From the NCBI GenBank assembly GCA_005882415.1, contig VBAE01000114.1, positions 1-9,002 on the forward strand: DNA of 9,002 nt, in the 5' to 3' direction. Position 1 is the stretch's first letter. Each line of letters opens with the position of its first letter. The translations under genes and the position numbers were made by a program. The notes beneath the pieces were generated by a model that was not told where the DNA came from, did no database searches, and worked only from the letters and a program-made list of their open reading frames with translations. Below are positions 1-6,050 of this stretch, piece after piece. This stretch comes from Alphaproteobacteria bacterium. Its GTDB lineage: Bacteria; Pseudomonadota; Alphaproteobacteria; Sphingomonadales; Sphingomonadaceae.

Positions 1-84
1 TGGCCCTCCATACTCGCCCTCGCGATCATTGCCGCCGTCTATTTCGGAGTCTCCGTCCTGCTCCTCAAGAAGCAGGAGAAATAG
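1..84 (+). CDS. C-terminal end of an ABC exporter subunit (partial)
   Basis: Frame 1 is open from the window edge to a TAG at 82-84 and encodes 27 residues: a hydrophobic helix (residues about 4-22, rich in Ile, Ala, Val and Leu) ending in a short charged tail, KKQEK. This is how the last transmembrane helix of an ABC-2 type permease usually ends. The next gene, a YhhJ-type permease, starts 3 bp after the stop, and in the YhiI-RbbA-YhhJ arrangement the gene before YhhJ encodes RbbA, a fused ATPase/permease. I infer that this is the end of an RbbA-like subunit. The ATP-binding part lies outside the window, so an ordinary permease remains possible. Confidence 0.6.
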   Translation, partial: WPSILALAIIAAVYFGVSVLLLKKQEK

Positions 85-87
85 ACG

Positions 88-1215
88 GTGCGCAGCACGT
101 GGCATATCATCCATCTGGGCATCAAGGAGCTGATCAGCCTCTACCGCGATCCGGTGCTGCTGTTCCTGATTGCGTACACGTTCACCTTCTCCGTCTACAC
201 GCCGGCCAAGAGCGCGGTGATGGACGTGGTGAACGCGTCGATCGCGGTTGTGGACGAGGACAATAGCGACGCCGCGCGCGCGGTGCAGGATTCGCTGCTT
301 CCGCCGCTGTTCCTGAAACCCAGCGTCATCCCCTTCTCCGAGATCAACCCGGCGATGGACCGCGGCAAGTTCACCTTCATCGTCAACATCCCGCCCGAAT
401 TCCAGGCCGACCTCGCCCGCGACAGGAAGCCCGACGTCCAGATTATCACCGACGCCACCGCGATGAGCCAGGCCGGGCGCGGGCCGACCTACTTGCAGCG
501 GATCATCAACACGACCGTGAACCCCTATTGGCGCGGCCGCGGCGACCCCGCGAACCAGCCCCTGATCGGCCTCCAGAGCCGGGCCCGCTTCAACCCCAAC
601 ATGCAGCAGAGCTGGTTCGTCGCGATCAACCAGGTGATCAACAACATCTCGGTGCTGGCGATCTTCCTGTGCGGCGCGGCGGTGCTCAGGGAGCGCGAGC
701 ACGGCAATATCGAGCATCTGCTCGTCATGCCGCTCCGCCCGTTCGAGCTGATGTTCGCCAAGATCTGGGCCAACGCGATCGTCGTCATCGCCGCTTCGAT
801 GCTGTCCATCTTCCTGGTGGTGAAGGGCCTGATCGGGGTTCCGATCGCCGGCTCGATCCCGCTCTTCGCCGCCGGCCTCACCATCTACCTCTTCTCGGTG
901 ACCGCACTTGGCATCATGCTCGCGACCATCGTCCGCTCGATGCCGCAATTCGGGCTGCTCGCCTTCCCGGTGTTCATCGTCATGAGCCTCTTGTCGGGCG
1001 GCCAGACCCCGCTCGAATCGATGCCGATCTTCCTTCAGAAGGTGATGCAGTTCGTCCCCTCGACCCACTTCGTCAGCTTCAGCCAGGCGGTCCTTTTCCG
1101 CGACGCGACGCCGGCGATGGTCTGGCCGCAGATGGCCGCGATGTTCGCGATCGGCTCGGCCTACACGCTCTACACGCTCGTCCGCTTCAGAAAGATGCTC
1201 GCGGCCATCCAGTGA
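88..1215 (+). CDS. yhhJ: ABC-2 type exporter permease, YhhJ-like
   Basis: This 375-residue inner-membrane permease of a multidrug-type ABC exporter closely follows the E. coli YhhJ pattern along its whole length: an N-terminal NLGIKEL-like segment (here HLGIKELISL), one transmembrane helix at about residues 22-40, a periplasmic domain to about residue 180 (including ATAMSQAG and ARFNPNMQQSWF), then a C-terminal block of about five helices. The ABC-2 signature REREHGNIEHLLVMP lies at residues 201-215, just after the second helix, and SMPQFGLL and PTTHFVS-like segments (here PSTHFVSFSQA) follow. The GTG start is chosen because it lies 3 bp after the preceding stop and gives the family N-terminus; the upstream AGGAG at 73-77 is inside the previous gene. 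It presumably pairs with the upstream ATPase subunit and the outer-membrane factor encoded 13 bp downstream. The substrate cannot be told from sequence. Confidence 0.93.
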   Translation: MRSTWHIIHLGIKELISLYRDPVLLFLIAYTFTFSVYTPAKSAVMDVVNASIAVVDEDNSDAARAVQDSLLPPLFLKPSVIPFSEINPAMDRGKFTFIVNIPPEFQADLARDRKPDVQIITDATAMSQAGRGPTYLQRIINTTVNPYWRGRGDPANQPLIGLQSRARFNPNMQQSWFVAINQVINNISVLAIFLCGAAVLREREHGNIEHLLVMPLRPFELMFAKIWANAIVVIAASMLSIFLVVKGLIGVPIAGSIPLFAAGLTIYLFSVTALGIMLATIVRSMPQFGLLAFPVFIVMSLLSGGQTPLESMPIFLQKVMQFVPSTHFVSFSQAVLFRDATPAMVWPQMAAMFAIGSAYTLYTLVRFRKMLAAIQ

Positions 1216-1228
1216 ACGGAGGCATAAG

Positions 1229-2677
1229 GTGACACTCGTCCGCTCGAAAGCAATGTTGATCGCAAGGCTGCTGGCCGGCCTGTCGCCGCTCATCGCCGCA
1301 GGCTGCGTCATGGGGCCAGACTATAAAAAGCCGGAGATCGCCCAGCCCGACACTTTCCGCTCGGCGCCGCTCACCCCCGGCGAGGCTGCGTCCTTCGCCG
1401 ACCTGCCCTGGTGGGAGGTGTTTCAGGACCCGGCGCTCGGCGCTTTGATCCGCACCGGCCTCGCCAACAATCCCGATCTCGCCATCGCCACCTCGCGGAT
1501 CGAGCAGGCGCGGGCCATCGTCGGCGTCGCCAAGTCCGAGGGGCTCCCGCAGATCGGCTACCAGGCCGGCGCCGGCGGCGAGAAGACGGTCACGCCCGAC
1601 GAGGACGGGATCGGATCGGTGAGCTTCGGCTCGATCACCGGCGCGCTCAACGCCTCGTGGGAGATCGACGTCTGGGGCCGGATCAAGCGCCAGACCGAGG
1701 CGGCTCGGGCGCATCTCCTAGCCCAGGAGGAAGTCCGCCGGGCGGTGATGCTGACCCTGGTGAGCGACATCGCAAGCAATTACTTCCGCTTGAGCCAGCT
1801 CGACCGCGAGCTCGCCATCTCCACCGAGAGCGAGGGCGTCTTCCAGAAGATGCACGAGCTGTTCGCGCTCCGCCATCAGGCCGGCCGCGACAGCCGCCTC
1901 CCGGCCGAGCGTGCCCAGGCTTTGTGGGATTCGAGCCGGGCGAGGAGCGCCGACCTCCGGCGCGAGATCACCCAGCAGGAGAATGCGATCTCGATCCTCA
2001 CCGGCGGCTATCCCGGGCCGATCCAGCGCGGCACCCCGCTCACCAACCAGATCATGCCGGCGACCCCCCCCGGCCTCACCACCGACCTCATTCGCCGCCG
2101 GCCCGACATCCGCCAGGCCGAGGCGGTGATGGTCGGCGCCAATGCCGAGATCGGCGCGGCGGTCGCCAATTTCTATCCGCGCATCGGCCTCTCCACCCTG
2201 CTCGGCCTGATCGGAATCGACGCCGAGGGCGGGGCCAATGGCACCTTCAGCTTCTTCCGCGGTCTGGGCGGGCTTACCGGGCCGATCTTCACCGGCGGGC
2301 GGCTGGAATCGGTCTATCAGGAGCGCAAGGCCTTCTGGGACGAGGCGGTGGCGGGCTATCGCAAGACCGTCCTCACCGCCTTCCGCGAGACCTCCGACGC
2401 GCTCGCCGCGCAGGAGCATCTCGCAGGCCGGCGCACCGCTTTGGAGAGCCAGATCCTGGCGCTCCGCCGTTCCGTCGACCTCGCCACCGAACGCTATCGC
2501 GGCGGCCGGGCGAGCTACTTCGAGGTGCTGGAGGCGCAGCAGCAGCTCTATCCGGCCGAAGCCGAGCTCGCCGAGACCCAGGAGGCGCAACTCGCCGCGG
2601 TGGTCGGCCTCTACAAGGCGCTCGGCGGCGGCTGGAAGCTGACCGACGAGCAATGGTCGGGGCCGGCCGCGCAATGA
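1229..2677 (+). CDS. Outer-membrane efflux lipoprotein, NodT/OprM family
   Basis: This 482-residue protein is the outer-membrane channel of a tripartite efflux pump. A signal peptide leads to the lipobox IAAGC with the lipidated cysteine at residue 26, followed by the typical mature start VMGPDYKKPE. Two repeats of the outer-membrane efflux domain follow, each with the long amphipathic, coiled-coil-forming helices of the TolC barrel. The family motif RRRPDIRQAEA starts near residue 289, and a YRGGRASYFEVLEAQQQLY segment near the C-terminus is the conserved end of the second repeat. Length is normal for the family. The GTG start has a CGGAGG Shine-Dalgarno at 1217-1222 with six bases of spacing. 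It sits 13 bp after the YhhJ-like permease and overlaps the following phosphotransacylase gene by 4 bp, so all are probably co-transcribed. It likely serves the ABC exporter encoded upstream; a separate periplasmic adaptor is not in the window. Confidence 0.93.
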   Translation: MTLVRSKAMLIARLLAGLSPLIAAGCVMGPDYKKPEIAQPDTFRSAPLTPGEAASFADLPWWEVFQDPALGALIRTGLANNPDLAIATSRIEQARAIVGVAKSEGLPQIGYQAGAGGEKTVTPDEDGIGSVSFGSITGALNASWEIDVWGRIKRQTEAARAHLLAQEEVRRAVMLTLVSDIASNYFRLSQLDRELAISTESEGVFQKMHELFALRHQAGRDSRLPAERAQALWDSSRARSADLRREITQQENAISILTGGYPGPIQRGTPLTNQIMPATPPGLTTDLIRRRPDIRQAEAVMVGANAEIGAAVANFYPRIGLSTLLGLIGIDAEGGANGTFSFFRGLGGLTGPIFTGGRLESVYQERKAFWDEAVAGYRKTVLTAFRETSDALAAQEHLAGRRTALESQILALRRSVDLATERYRGGRASYFEVLEAQQQLYPAEAELAETQEAQLAAVVGLYKALGGGWKLTDEQWSGPAAQ

Positions 2678-3612
2678 CCGAGGCCGCCGTCCACGACCAT
2701 GCCAAGTTCCGCGCCCTGGTCGAGCGCGCGCAGAAGCTCGAGCCGGTGCGCACCGCAATCGCCCATCCGTGCGACCGGGTGGCGATCGAGAGCGCGGTCG
2801 AAGGCGCCCGCCTGAGGCTGATCGAGCCGGTGCTGGTCGGTCCCGAGCGGCGGATCCGCGACGCCGCCGCCGACTTAGACATCTCATCCTTCGAGATCGT
2901 CGATGCCGAGCACAGCCACGACAGCGCCTTGAAGGCGGTGGCCGAAGTCCGCGCGGGCCGGGCCGGCGCGCTGATGAAGGGCAGCCTCCATACCGACGAG
3001 TTCATGGCCGCGGTGGTCGCCCGCGACACCGGCCTCAGGACGGCGCGGCGGATCAGCCATTGCTTCATCATGGACGTCCCCGGCCATCCCGATCCGCTCA
3101 TCATCACCGATGCGGCGGTGAACGTGGCGCCTACGCTCGAGGACAAGATCCACATCGCCCAGAATGCCATCGACCTCGCCCATGCGCTGGGCGTCACCGA
3201 CGTCCGGGTCGCGATCCTCAGCGCGATGGAGACGGTGAACCCGAAGATCGCTTCCACGCTGGAGGCCGCGGCTTTGTGCAAGATGGCGGACCGCGGCCAG
3301 ATCACGGGCGCTGTGCTCGACGGCCCGCTGGCGCTCGACAATGCGATCGATCTGGAAGCGGCGGCGATCAAGAAGATCGATTCCCCCGTCGCCGGCCGCG
3401 CCAACGTCCTCCTCGTGCCCGATCTCGAGGCGGGGAACATGCTCGCCAAGAGCCTTTCCTTCCTCGCCGGAGCGGACGCGGCGGGCGTGGTGCTCGGCGC
3501 GCGGGTGCCGATCATCCTCACCAGCCGCGCCGACGCGATGCTGACCCGCTTGGCCTCCTTCGCGGTCGCCCTTTTCCTCGCGGAGGCGCAGCGCCGCGCC
3601 GCCGCGGCCTAG
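2674..3612 (+). CDS. Phosphate acetyl/butyryltransferase
   Basis: This 312-residue soluble enzyme belongs to the Pta/Ptb family, which converts acyl-CoA plus phosphate to acyl-phosphate plus CoA. Seen features are LMKGSLHTDEFM (from residue 100), the MDVPGHPDPLIITDAAVN segment, VLDGPLALDNA, and the C-terminal LVPDLEAGNMLAKSLSF (from residue 248), all hallmarks of the family catalytic domain. The MaoC-like enoyl-CoA hydratase domain found at the N-terminus of many proteobacterial relatives (about 470 residues) is absent; this is a stand-alone transferase. The start is taken at the ATG that overlaps the preceding stop (ATGA), typical of translational coupling; an in-frame ATG at 2653 would add seven residues with no better support. 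A kinase gene 9 bp downstream completes the pathway. Acetyl, propionyl or butyryl preference cannot be judged from the sequence, so I give no gene symbol. Confidence 0.92.
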   Translation: MTEAAVHDHAKFRALVERAQKLEPVRTAIAHPCDRVAIESAVEGARLRLIEPVLVGPERRIRDAAADLDISSFEIVDAEHSHDSALKAVAEVRAGRAGALMKGSLHTDEFMAAVVARDTGLRTARRISHCFIMDVPGHPDPLIITDAAVNVAPTLEDKIHIAQNAIDLAHALGVTDVRVAILSAMETVNPKIASTLEAAALCKMADRGQITGAVLDGPLALDNAIDLEAAAIKKIDSPVAGRANVLLVPDLEAGNMLAKSLSFLAGADAAGVVLGARVPIILTSRADAMLTRLASFAVALFLAEAQRRAAAA

Positions 3613-3621
3613 GCTGGCCCG

Positions 3622-4797
3622 GTGTCCGCCTGCATCGCGGTGATCAATGCCGGCTCGTCGAGCATCAAGTTCGCGCTCTACACGGATGGGGCGGACGCAC
3701 CCGCTTCGTACCGCGGGCAGGTCTCCGGGATCGGCACCTCGCCCAGCCTCAGTGTGCGAACCGCCTCGGGAGAGAAAGCGGGCGAGCGGAAATGGCCGGA
3801 CAAGGGCTTCGACCATAAGGCGGCAGTCGATGCGATCCTGGAGGAAGCACTGCGCCTGCTCGACGGCACCCCCGTCGCCGCGGTCGGCCACCGCGTCGTC
3901 CATGGCGGCACGGGCTTTTCCGAGCCGGTCCGGATCGACGCCAGGGTCACCGGCGAACTGAAAGCGCTGTGCCCGCTGGCACCCCTCCACCAGCCCCACA
4001 ATCTCGCCGCCATCGCCGCGATCGCGGAAGGGGCGCCGCACATCCCGCAGGTCGCCTGCTTCGACACCGCCTTCCATCGCTGCCAGCCCGAGCTCGCCCA
4101 GATGTTCGCGCTCCCGCGCGAGCTCAGCGAGGCAGGGGTCCGTCGCTACGGTTTCCACGGCCTGTCCTACGAATATGTCGCGCAGCGCCTCACCGAGCTG
4201 TGGCCGGCGCTTGCCGGGGCGCGGGTGATCGTCGCCCATCTCGGCAACGGCGCAAGCCTCTGCGCGCTGCGCTCGGGCAAGAGCGTCGCCACCACCATGG
4301 GCTTCACCGCCGTCGACGGCCTGGTGATGGGCACGCGCTGCGGCGCGATCGACCCGGGCGTGCTGCTCTATCTGATGCAGGAGCGCGGCCTCGACGCGAA
4401 GGCGATCGAGGACCTGATCTACAAGCAGTCCGGCCTGCTCGGGGTGTCCGGCATCTCCTCCGACATGCGCACGCTCCAGGGCTCGGACGAGCCGGCGGCG
4501 CGCCAGGCGGTCGATCTTTTCGTCTACCGCATAGTCCGCGAGATCGGCTCCCTCGCGGCGGCACTGGGCGGCCTCGACGCGCTCGTCTTCACCGGCGGCA
4601 TCGGCGAGAACGACCCGGCGATCCGAGAAGCCATCGCCCGAGGCAGCCGCTGGCTCGGAATCGGCATCGACCGCGACCGCAATCGCGAAGGCCAAAGCCT
4701 GATAAGCTCCGACCGAAGCACCATCCCCGTCTGGATCGTCCCCACCGACGAAGAAGCGATGATCGCCCGCCACACCGCGGATGTGCTGGGGCTGTAG
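3622..4797 (+). CDS. ackA: Acetate/butyrate kinase (ASKHA fold)
   Basis: This 391-residue kinase interconverts acyl-phosphate plus ADP with carboxylate plus ATP. The N-terminal phosphate motif VINAGSSSIKF (N9, S12, S14, K16) is followed by GHRVVHGG with R91, APLHQPHN with H123, CFDTAFH with D148, YGFHGLSYEYV, HLGNGAS, and MGTRCGAIDPG with R239. The C-terminal TDEEAMIARHT carries E377/E378. These match the catalytic and substrate-binding residues known from the Methanosarcina acetate kinase (N7, R91, H123, D148, R241, E384), so it should be active. GTG is used as start, 9 bp after the phosphotransacylase stop; I see no strong Shine-Dalgarno, which fits reinitiation from the upstream gene. With that gene it forms an acyl-CoA to carboxylate pathway that makes ATP by substrate-level phosphorylation, or runs in reverse to activate acids. 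GC content falls sharply directly after its stop. Confidence 0.95.
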   Translation: MSACIAVINAGSSSIKFALYTDGADAPASYRGQVSGIGTSPSLSVRTASGEKAGERKWPDKGFDHKAAVDAILEEALRLLDGTPVAAVGHRVVHGGTGFSEPVRIDARVTGELKALCPLAPLHQPHNLAAIAAIAEGAPHIPQVACFDTAFHRCQPELAQMFALPRELSEAGVRRYGFHGLSYEYVAQRLTELWPALAGARVIVAHLGNGASLCALRSGKSVATTMGFTAVDGLVMGTRCGAIDPGVLLYLMQERGLDAKAIEDLIYKQSGLLGVSGISSDMRTLQGSDEPAARQAVDLFVYRIVREIGSLAAALGGLDALVFTGGIGENDPAIREAIARGSRWLGIGIDRDRNREGQSLISSDRSTIPVWIVPTDEEAMIARHTADVLGL

Positions 4798-5060
4798 GTT
4801 GGGCGCTGTTAAGCGTGCGCACCTGAATCGCGTTTACCGGCGCCTTGCGCGTCCTCTTGACAACGTTGGCAACGAAGTTGGGTTTGGTCGTCGTTTCCCG
4901 CTATGTGGGAGTTTACGACGTCTTCAGCGTGAACCTTGCGTTGCAATCGCCGTTACGTTGCCACATATTTGATTTCGTATTTTGCGAATTCCGTTGGCTT
5001 AACAGTTGGCAATGCGTTCAGCTTACGTGCGCTAAAGCCGCACAAAGGCGCAACCTACAG
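4792..5060. repeat. 10-bp inverted repeat bracketing the leader region
   Basis: CTGTAGGTTG at 4792-4801 (which contains the ackA stop codon) and its exact reverse complement CAACCTACAG at 5051-5060 bracket a 269-bp low-GC interval. Inside each arm the match resumes after a 2-base gap as CGC. The arms end abruptly, and I see no flanking target-site duplication. It may be the trace of a small non-autonomous element, or chance: a 10-bp match in this interval has roughly a few percent probability. Confidence 0.3.
4941..4969 (+). promoter_or_regulatory. Candidate sigma-70 promoter for the 62-residue protein gene
   Basis: TTGCAA (4941-4946) and CATATT (4964-4969) are separated by exactly 17 bp; each box matches four of six consensus bases. 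Transcription would start near 4976 and leave a leader of about 100 nt before the ATG at 5076. The spacing and local AT-richness support it, but the boxes are only moderate and no start site is known. Confidence 0.4.
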
Positions 5061-5064
5061 ACCG

Positions 5065-5070
5065 AGGAGG
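5065..5070 (+). promoter_or_regulatory. Strong Shine-Dalgarno that fixes the small gene's start
   Basis: AGGAGG lies five bases before the ATG at 5076. It is a full consensus anti-16S match and the main reason to place the start here rather than at a TTG at 4845 in the same frame, which would add 77 residues of non-coding character. Confidence 0.75.
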
Positions 5071-5075
5071 GTCGA

Positions 5076-5264
5076 ATGAGCATTAAGTCGAACGCCTTCG
5101 GTCGGGTCGAGCTGACGGGCGATGACGCGAAGAAGTTTCGCAACCAGGCGACTTACGGGCGCGCGAAGCCCGCGGCCAAGGAGGCCGTGGCGCGCGGTGT
5201 TGTCATGTCGCGCAGCCTCAAGGACGGTGGTTCGGTACGGTTCAAGCTGAAGCCCTCCAGCTAA
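5076..5264 (+). CDS. Small basic protein of unknown function (62 aa)
   Basis: I do not recognise a named family. The product is short, hydrophilic and strongly basic, starting MSIKSNAFGRVELTGDDAKKF, with a lysine/arginine- and alanine-rich middle (GRAKPAAKEAVARGV) and an ending FKLKPSS. It has no signal peptide, membrane helix, cysteine or obvious helix-turn-helix. I have the impression of similar short uncharacterised proteins in sphingomonads, but cannot check this. Support for a real gene is the perfect AGGAGG with five-base spacing, its own candidate promoter, and a stop only 6 bp from the end of the convergent GNAT gene. Its codon use is less GC-biased than that of the flanking operons. 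A nucleic-acid-binding or ribosome-associated role would fit its charge but is only a guess. It is unlikely to be a classical antitoxin of the neighbour because the two genes converge rather than forming an operon. Confidence 0.75.
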   Translation: MSIKSNAFGRVELTGDDAKKFRNQATYGRAKPAAKEAVARGVVMSRSLKDGGSVRFKLKPSS

Positions 5265-5270
5265 CTTGAT

Positions 5271-5802
5271 CTAATCGACCTTGCTCAGGTCCACGAACAT
5301 GACCGGCTCCTCACGATCCCTATTCGCCTGCGTGTCGAGCATCGTGAAGCCGCATTTCTCGTAAAACTTCACCGCGTTCCTTTTCGAATCGACGATGACG
5401 AACCGGCACCCGACGGATCGGGAGACCTCGTGCTTGGCGATTCCGAGCGCTAGATCGACCAGCTGCCGTCCCAGACCTTCATTCTGGACGGACTTGTCGA
5501 CAGCCAGCCTCGCGATCTTAACGGCGGGATATTGCCGGTAGCGATAATCCAGGTCCGCGATCAGGCTTTCGTCATCCCCGGTGACGACTTCCCCGCACAC
5601 CAGGGTTATGTAGCCTAGAACCTTCTGAGGTTCAGGCCGGGAAGGCCGCATATGTCCGTCCGAGGCTTTGCCGCTCGTACTCCAGGGAGTGCTTCTGAAG
5701 GAACGTCTTCAACGGCGTGAAAGCCGGGTCACCCAGGCTCATTCCAGTGAGGCGATCCCCCGGCCGGATGAGGCGAACGTCAAGGTCGAGGTCTTCTGCC
5801 AT
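5271..5802 (-). pseudogene. GNAT acetyltransferase, TacT-like, split by a frameshift
   Basis: Two overlapping minus-strand frames together encode one GNAT-fold acetyltransferase. The first runs from ATG at 5802 (MAEDLDLDVRLIRPGD, then SLGDPAFTPLKTFLQKH and RTYAAFPA) to a TGA at 5634-5632. The second continues as EPQKVLGYITLVCGEVV, then YPAVKIARLAVD, the acetyl-CoA-binding motif QNEGLG (Q/R-x-x-G-x-G), VGCRFVIVDSK, FYEKCGF and a C-terminal PVMFVDL. Removing one base near the TGA gives a continuous protein of about 176 residues, the usual family length. The second frame has its own ATG at 5651 but would lack the N-terminal third of the fold. Relatives include tRNA-acetylating toxins of TacAT modules, yet I find no antitoxin gene upstream. 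It may be a decayed gene, a sequencing error, or (less likely) a recoded gene. The start has only a weak Shine-Dalgarno. Confidence 0.85.
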
Positions 5803-5842
5803 GCCGCCGCTATTCCAGGTTGCCCGCAGCTTAAGGCCTCCT

Positions 5843-5857
5843 GCGTGAATTTCACGC
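5843..5857. promoter_or_regulatory. 15-bp perfect palindrome, candidate operator
   Basis: GCGTGAATTTCACGC has two perfect 7-bp arms around a single central base. It lies 41-55 bp upstream of the GNAT start codon, where a repressor dimer could cover the promoter. The arms are too short and the centre too tight for a transcription terminator hairpin. No regulator gene is present in the window. A single perfect 7-bp dyad is expected by chance roughly once in two windows of this size, so position is the main argument. Confidence 0.4.
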
Positions 5858-5985
5858 GATTTCGGCAGGTCTCGTCGACCTCCACGCCACCGCCATTGCC
5901 CCGTCTCACCCGTCAGGGCCAATCCTCCCGCTTCTGCTGAATTGACCCGATGCCGCGCCCACGCCGCCCCGCCTAATCCGGAGGG

Positions 5986-6014
5986 ACCGACCGGGAGCCT
6001 CTCCCCCGGTCGGT
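5986..6014 (+). promoter_or_regulatory. Strong GC-rich hairpin upstream of the serine dehydratase gene
   Basis: ACCGACCGGG (5986-5995) and CCCGGTCGGT (6005-6014) form a perfect 10-bp stem with a 9-base loop, ending 36 bases before the ATG at 6051. There is no T run on either strand, so it is not a standard intrinsic terminator. It could lie in the mRNA leader as a stabilising or regulatory structure, or be a repeated extragenic palindrome. Confidence 0.5.
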
Positions 6015-6050
6015 ACCTATTGCGGGCGGCGGAGCGGCGAGGAGCGCACT

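Larger units (their letters stand above)
4798..5075 (+). other. Low-GC intergenic leader region
   Basis: This 278-bp stretch between ackA and the small gene contains no convincing coding frame. GC over 4861-5040 is about 49% by hand count, against about 75% in a sampled line at the end of ackA. I see only a weak 4-bp hairpin (CGCT/AGCG, 4804-4815) after the ackA stop, with no T run, so no clear terminator. A second weak hairpin, TCCC/GGGA, lies near 4895-4909. The heptamer TTGGCAA occurs twice (4866-4872 and 5006-5012). It probably holds the promoter and a long 5' leader for the small gene; a structured RNA is possible but unproven. Confidence 0.6.
5803..6050. other. Divergent intergenic region between the GNAT gene and the serine dehydratase gene
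   Basis: This 248-bp region must carry the regulatory signals for two divergently read units. It contains the palindrome at 5843-5857 and the hairpin at 5986-6014. A TTG start at 5922 on the minus strand is in frame with the GNAT protein and would add about 40 residues, but these are Arg/Gly/Trp-rich and not like the family. I do not see a convincing sigma-70 promoter for the plus-strand operon. Confidence 0.5.

Noticed and set aside
1411..2673. Long in-frame extension upstream of the phosphotransacylase start
   Set aside because: It is the out-of-frame reading of the outer-membrane efflux gene (Arg/Pro-rich), not a MaoC domain; the family N-terminus begins at the ATG at 2674.
2884..4773. 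Minus-strand open frame of 629 codons opposite the phosphotransacylase and kinase genes
   Set aside because: Its translation is rich in Arg, Gly, Asp and Ala without any domain; it is the usual antisense shadow of high-GC genes with strong third-position bias.
4798..4830. Intrinsic terminator after ackA
   Set aside because: Only a 4-bp stem (4804-4815) with no following T run; too weak to call.
4857..4885. TTGACA at 4857-4862 as a promoter -35 box
   Set aside because: The hexamer is perfect, but nothing resembling a -10 box lies 16-18 bp downstream (GGGTTT region); the 4941-4969 pair is better.
4845..5075. TTG-initiated extension of the 62-residue protein
   Set aside because: It lacks a Shine-Dalgarno, spans the probable promoter, and the AGGAGG at 5065-5070 points to the ATG at 5076.
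5625..5650. Programmed +1 frameshift in the GNAT gene as the default explanation
   Set aside because: The alanine tRNA on GCC would not re-pair well with CCT after slipping, and I see no internal Shine-Dalgarno-like stimulator as in prfB. Kept only as a minor alternative in the findings.
5668..5940. Plus-strand open frame of 90 codons over the GNAT N-terminus
   Set aside because: It is antisense to the conserved GNAT coding region, with no ribosome site and no recognisable features.
5803..5941. An antitoxin gene upstream of the GNAT gene
   Set aside because: No minus-strand frame with a start, ribosome site and ribbon-helix-helix-like sequence is present; the only open frame is continuous with the GNAT frame and reads as Arg/Gly/Trp-rich non-coding sequence.
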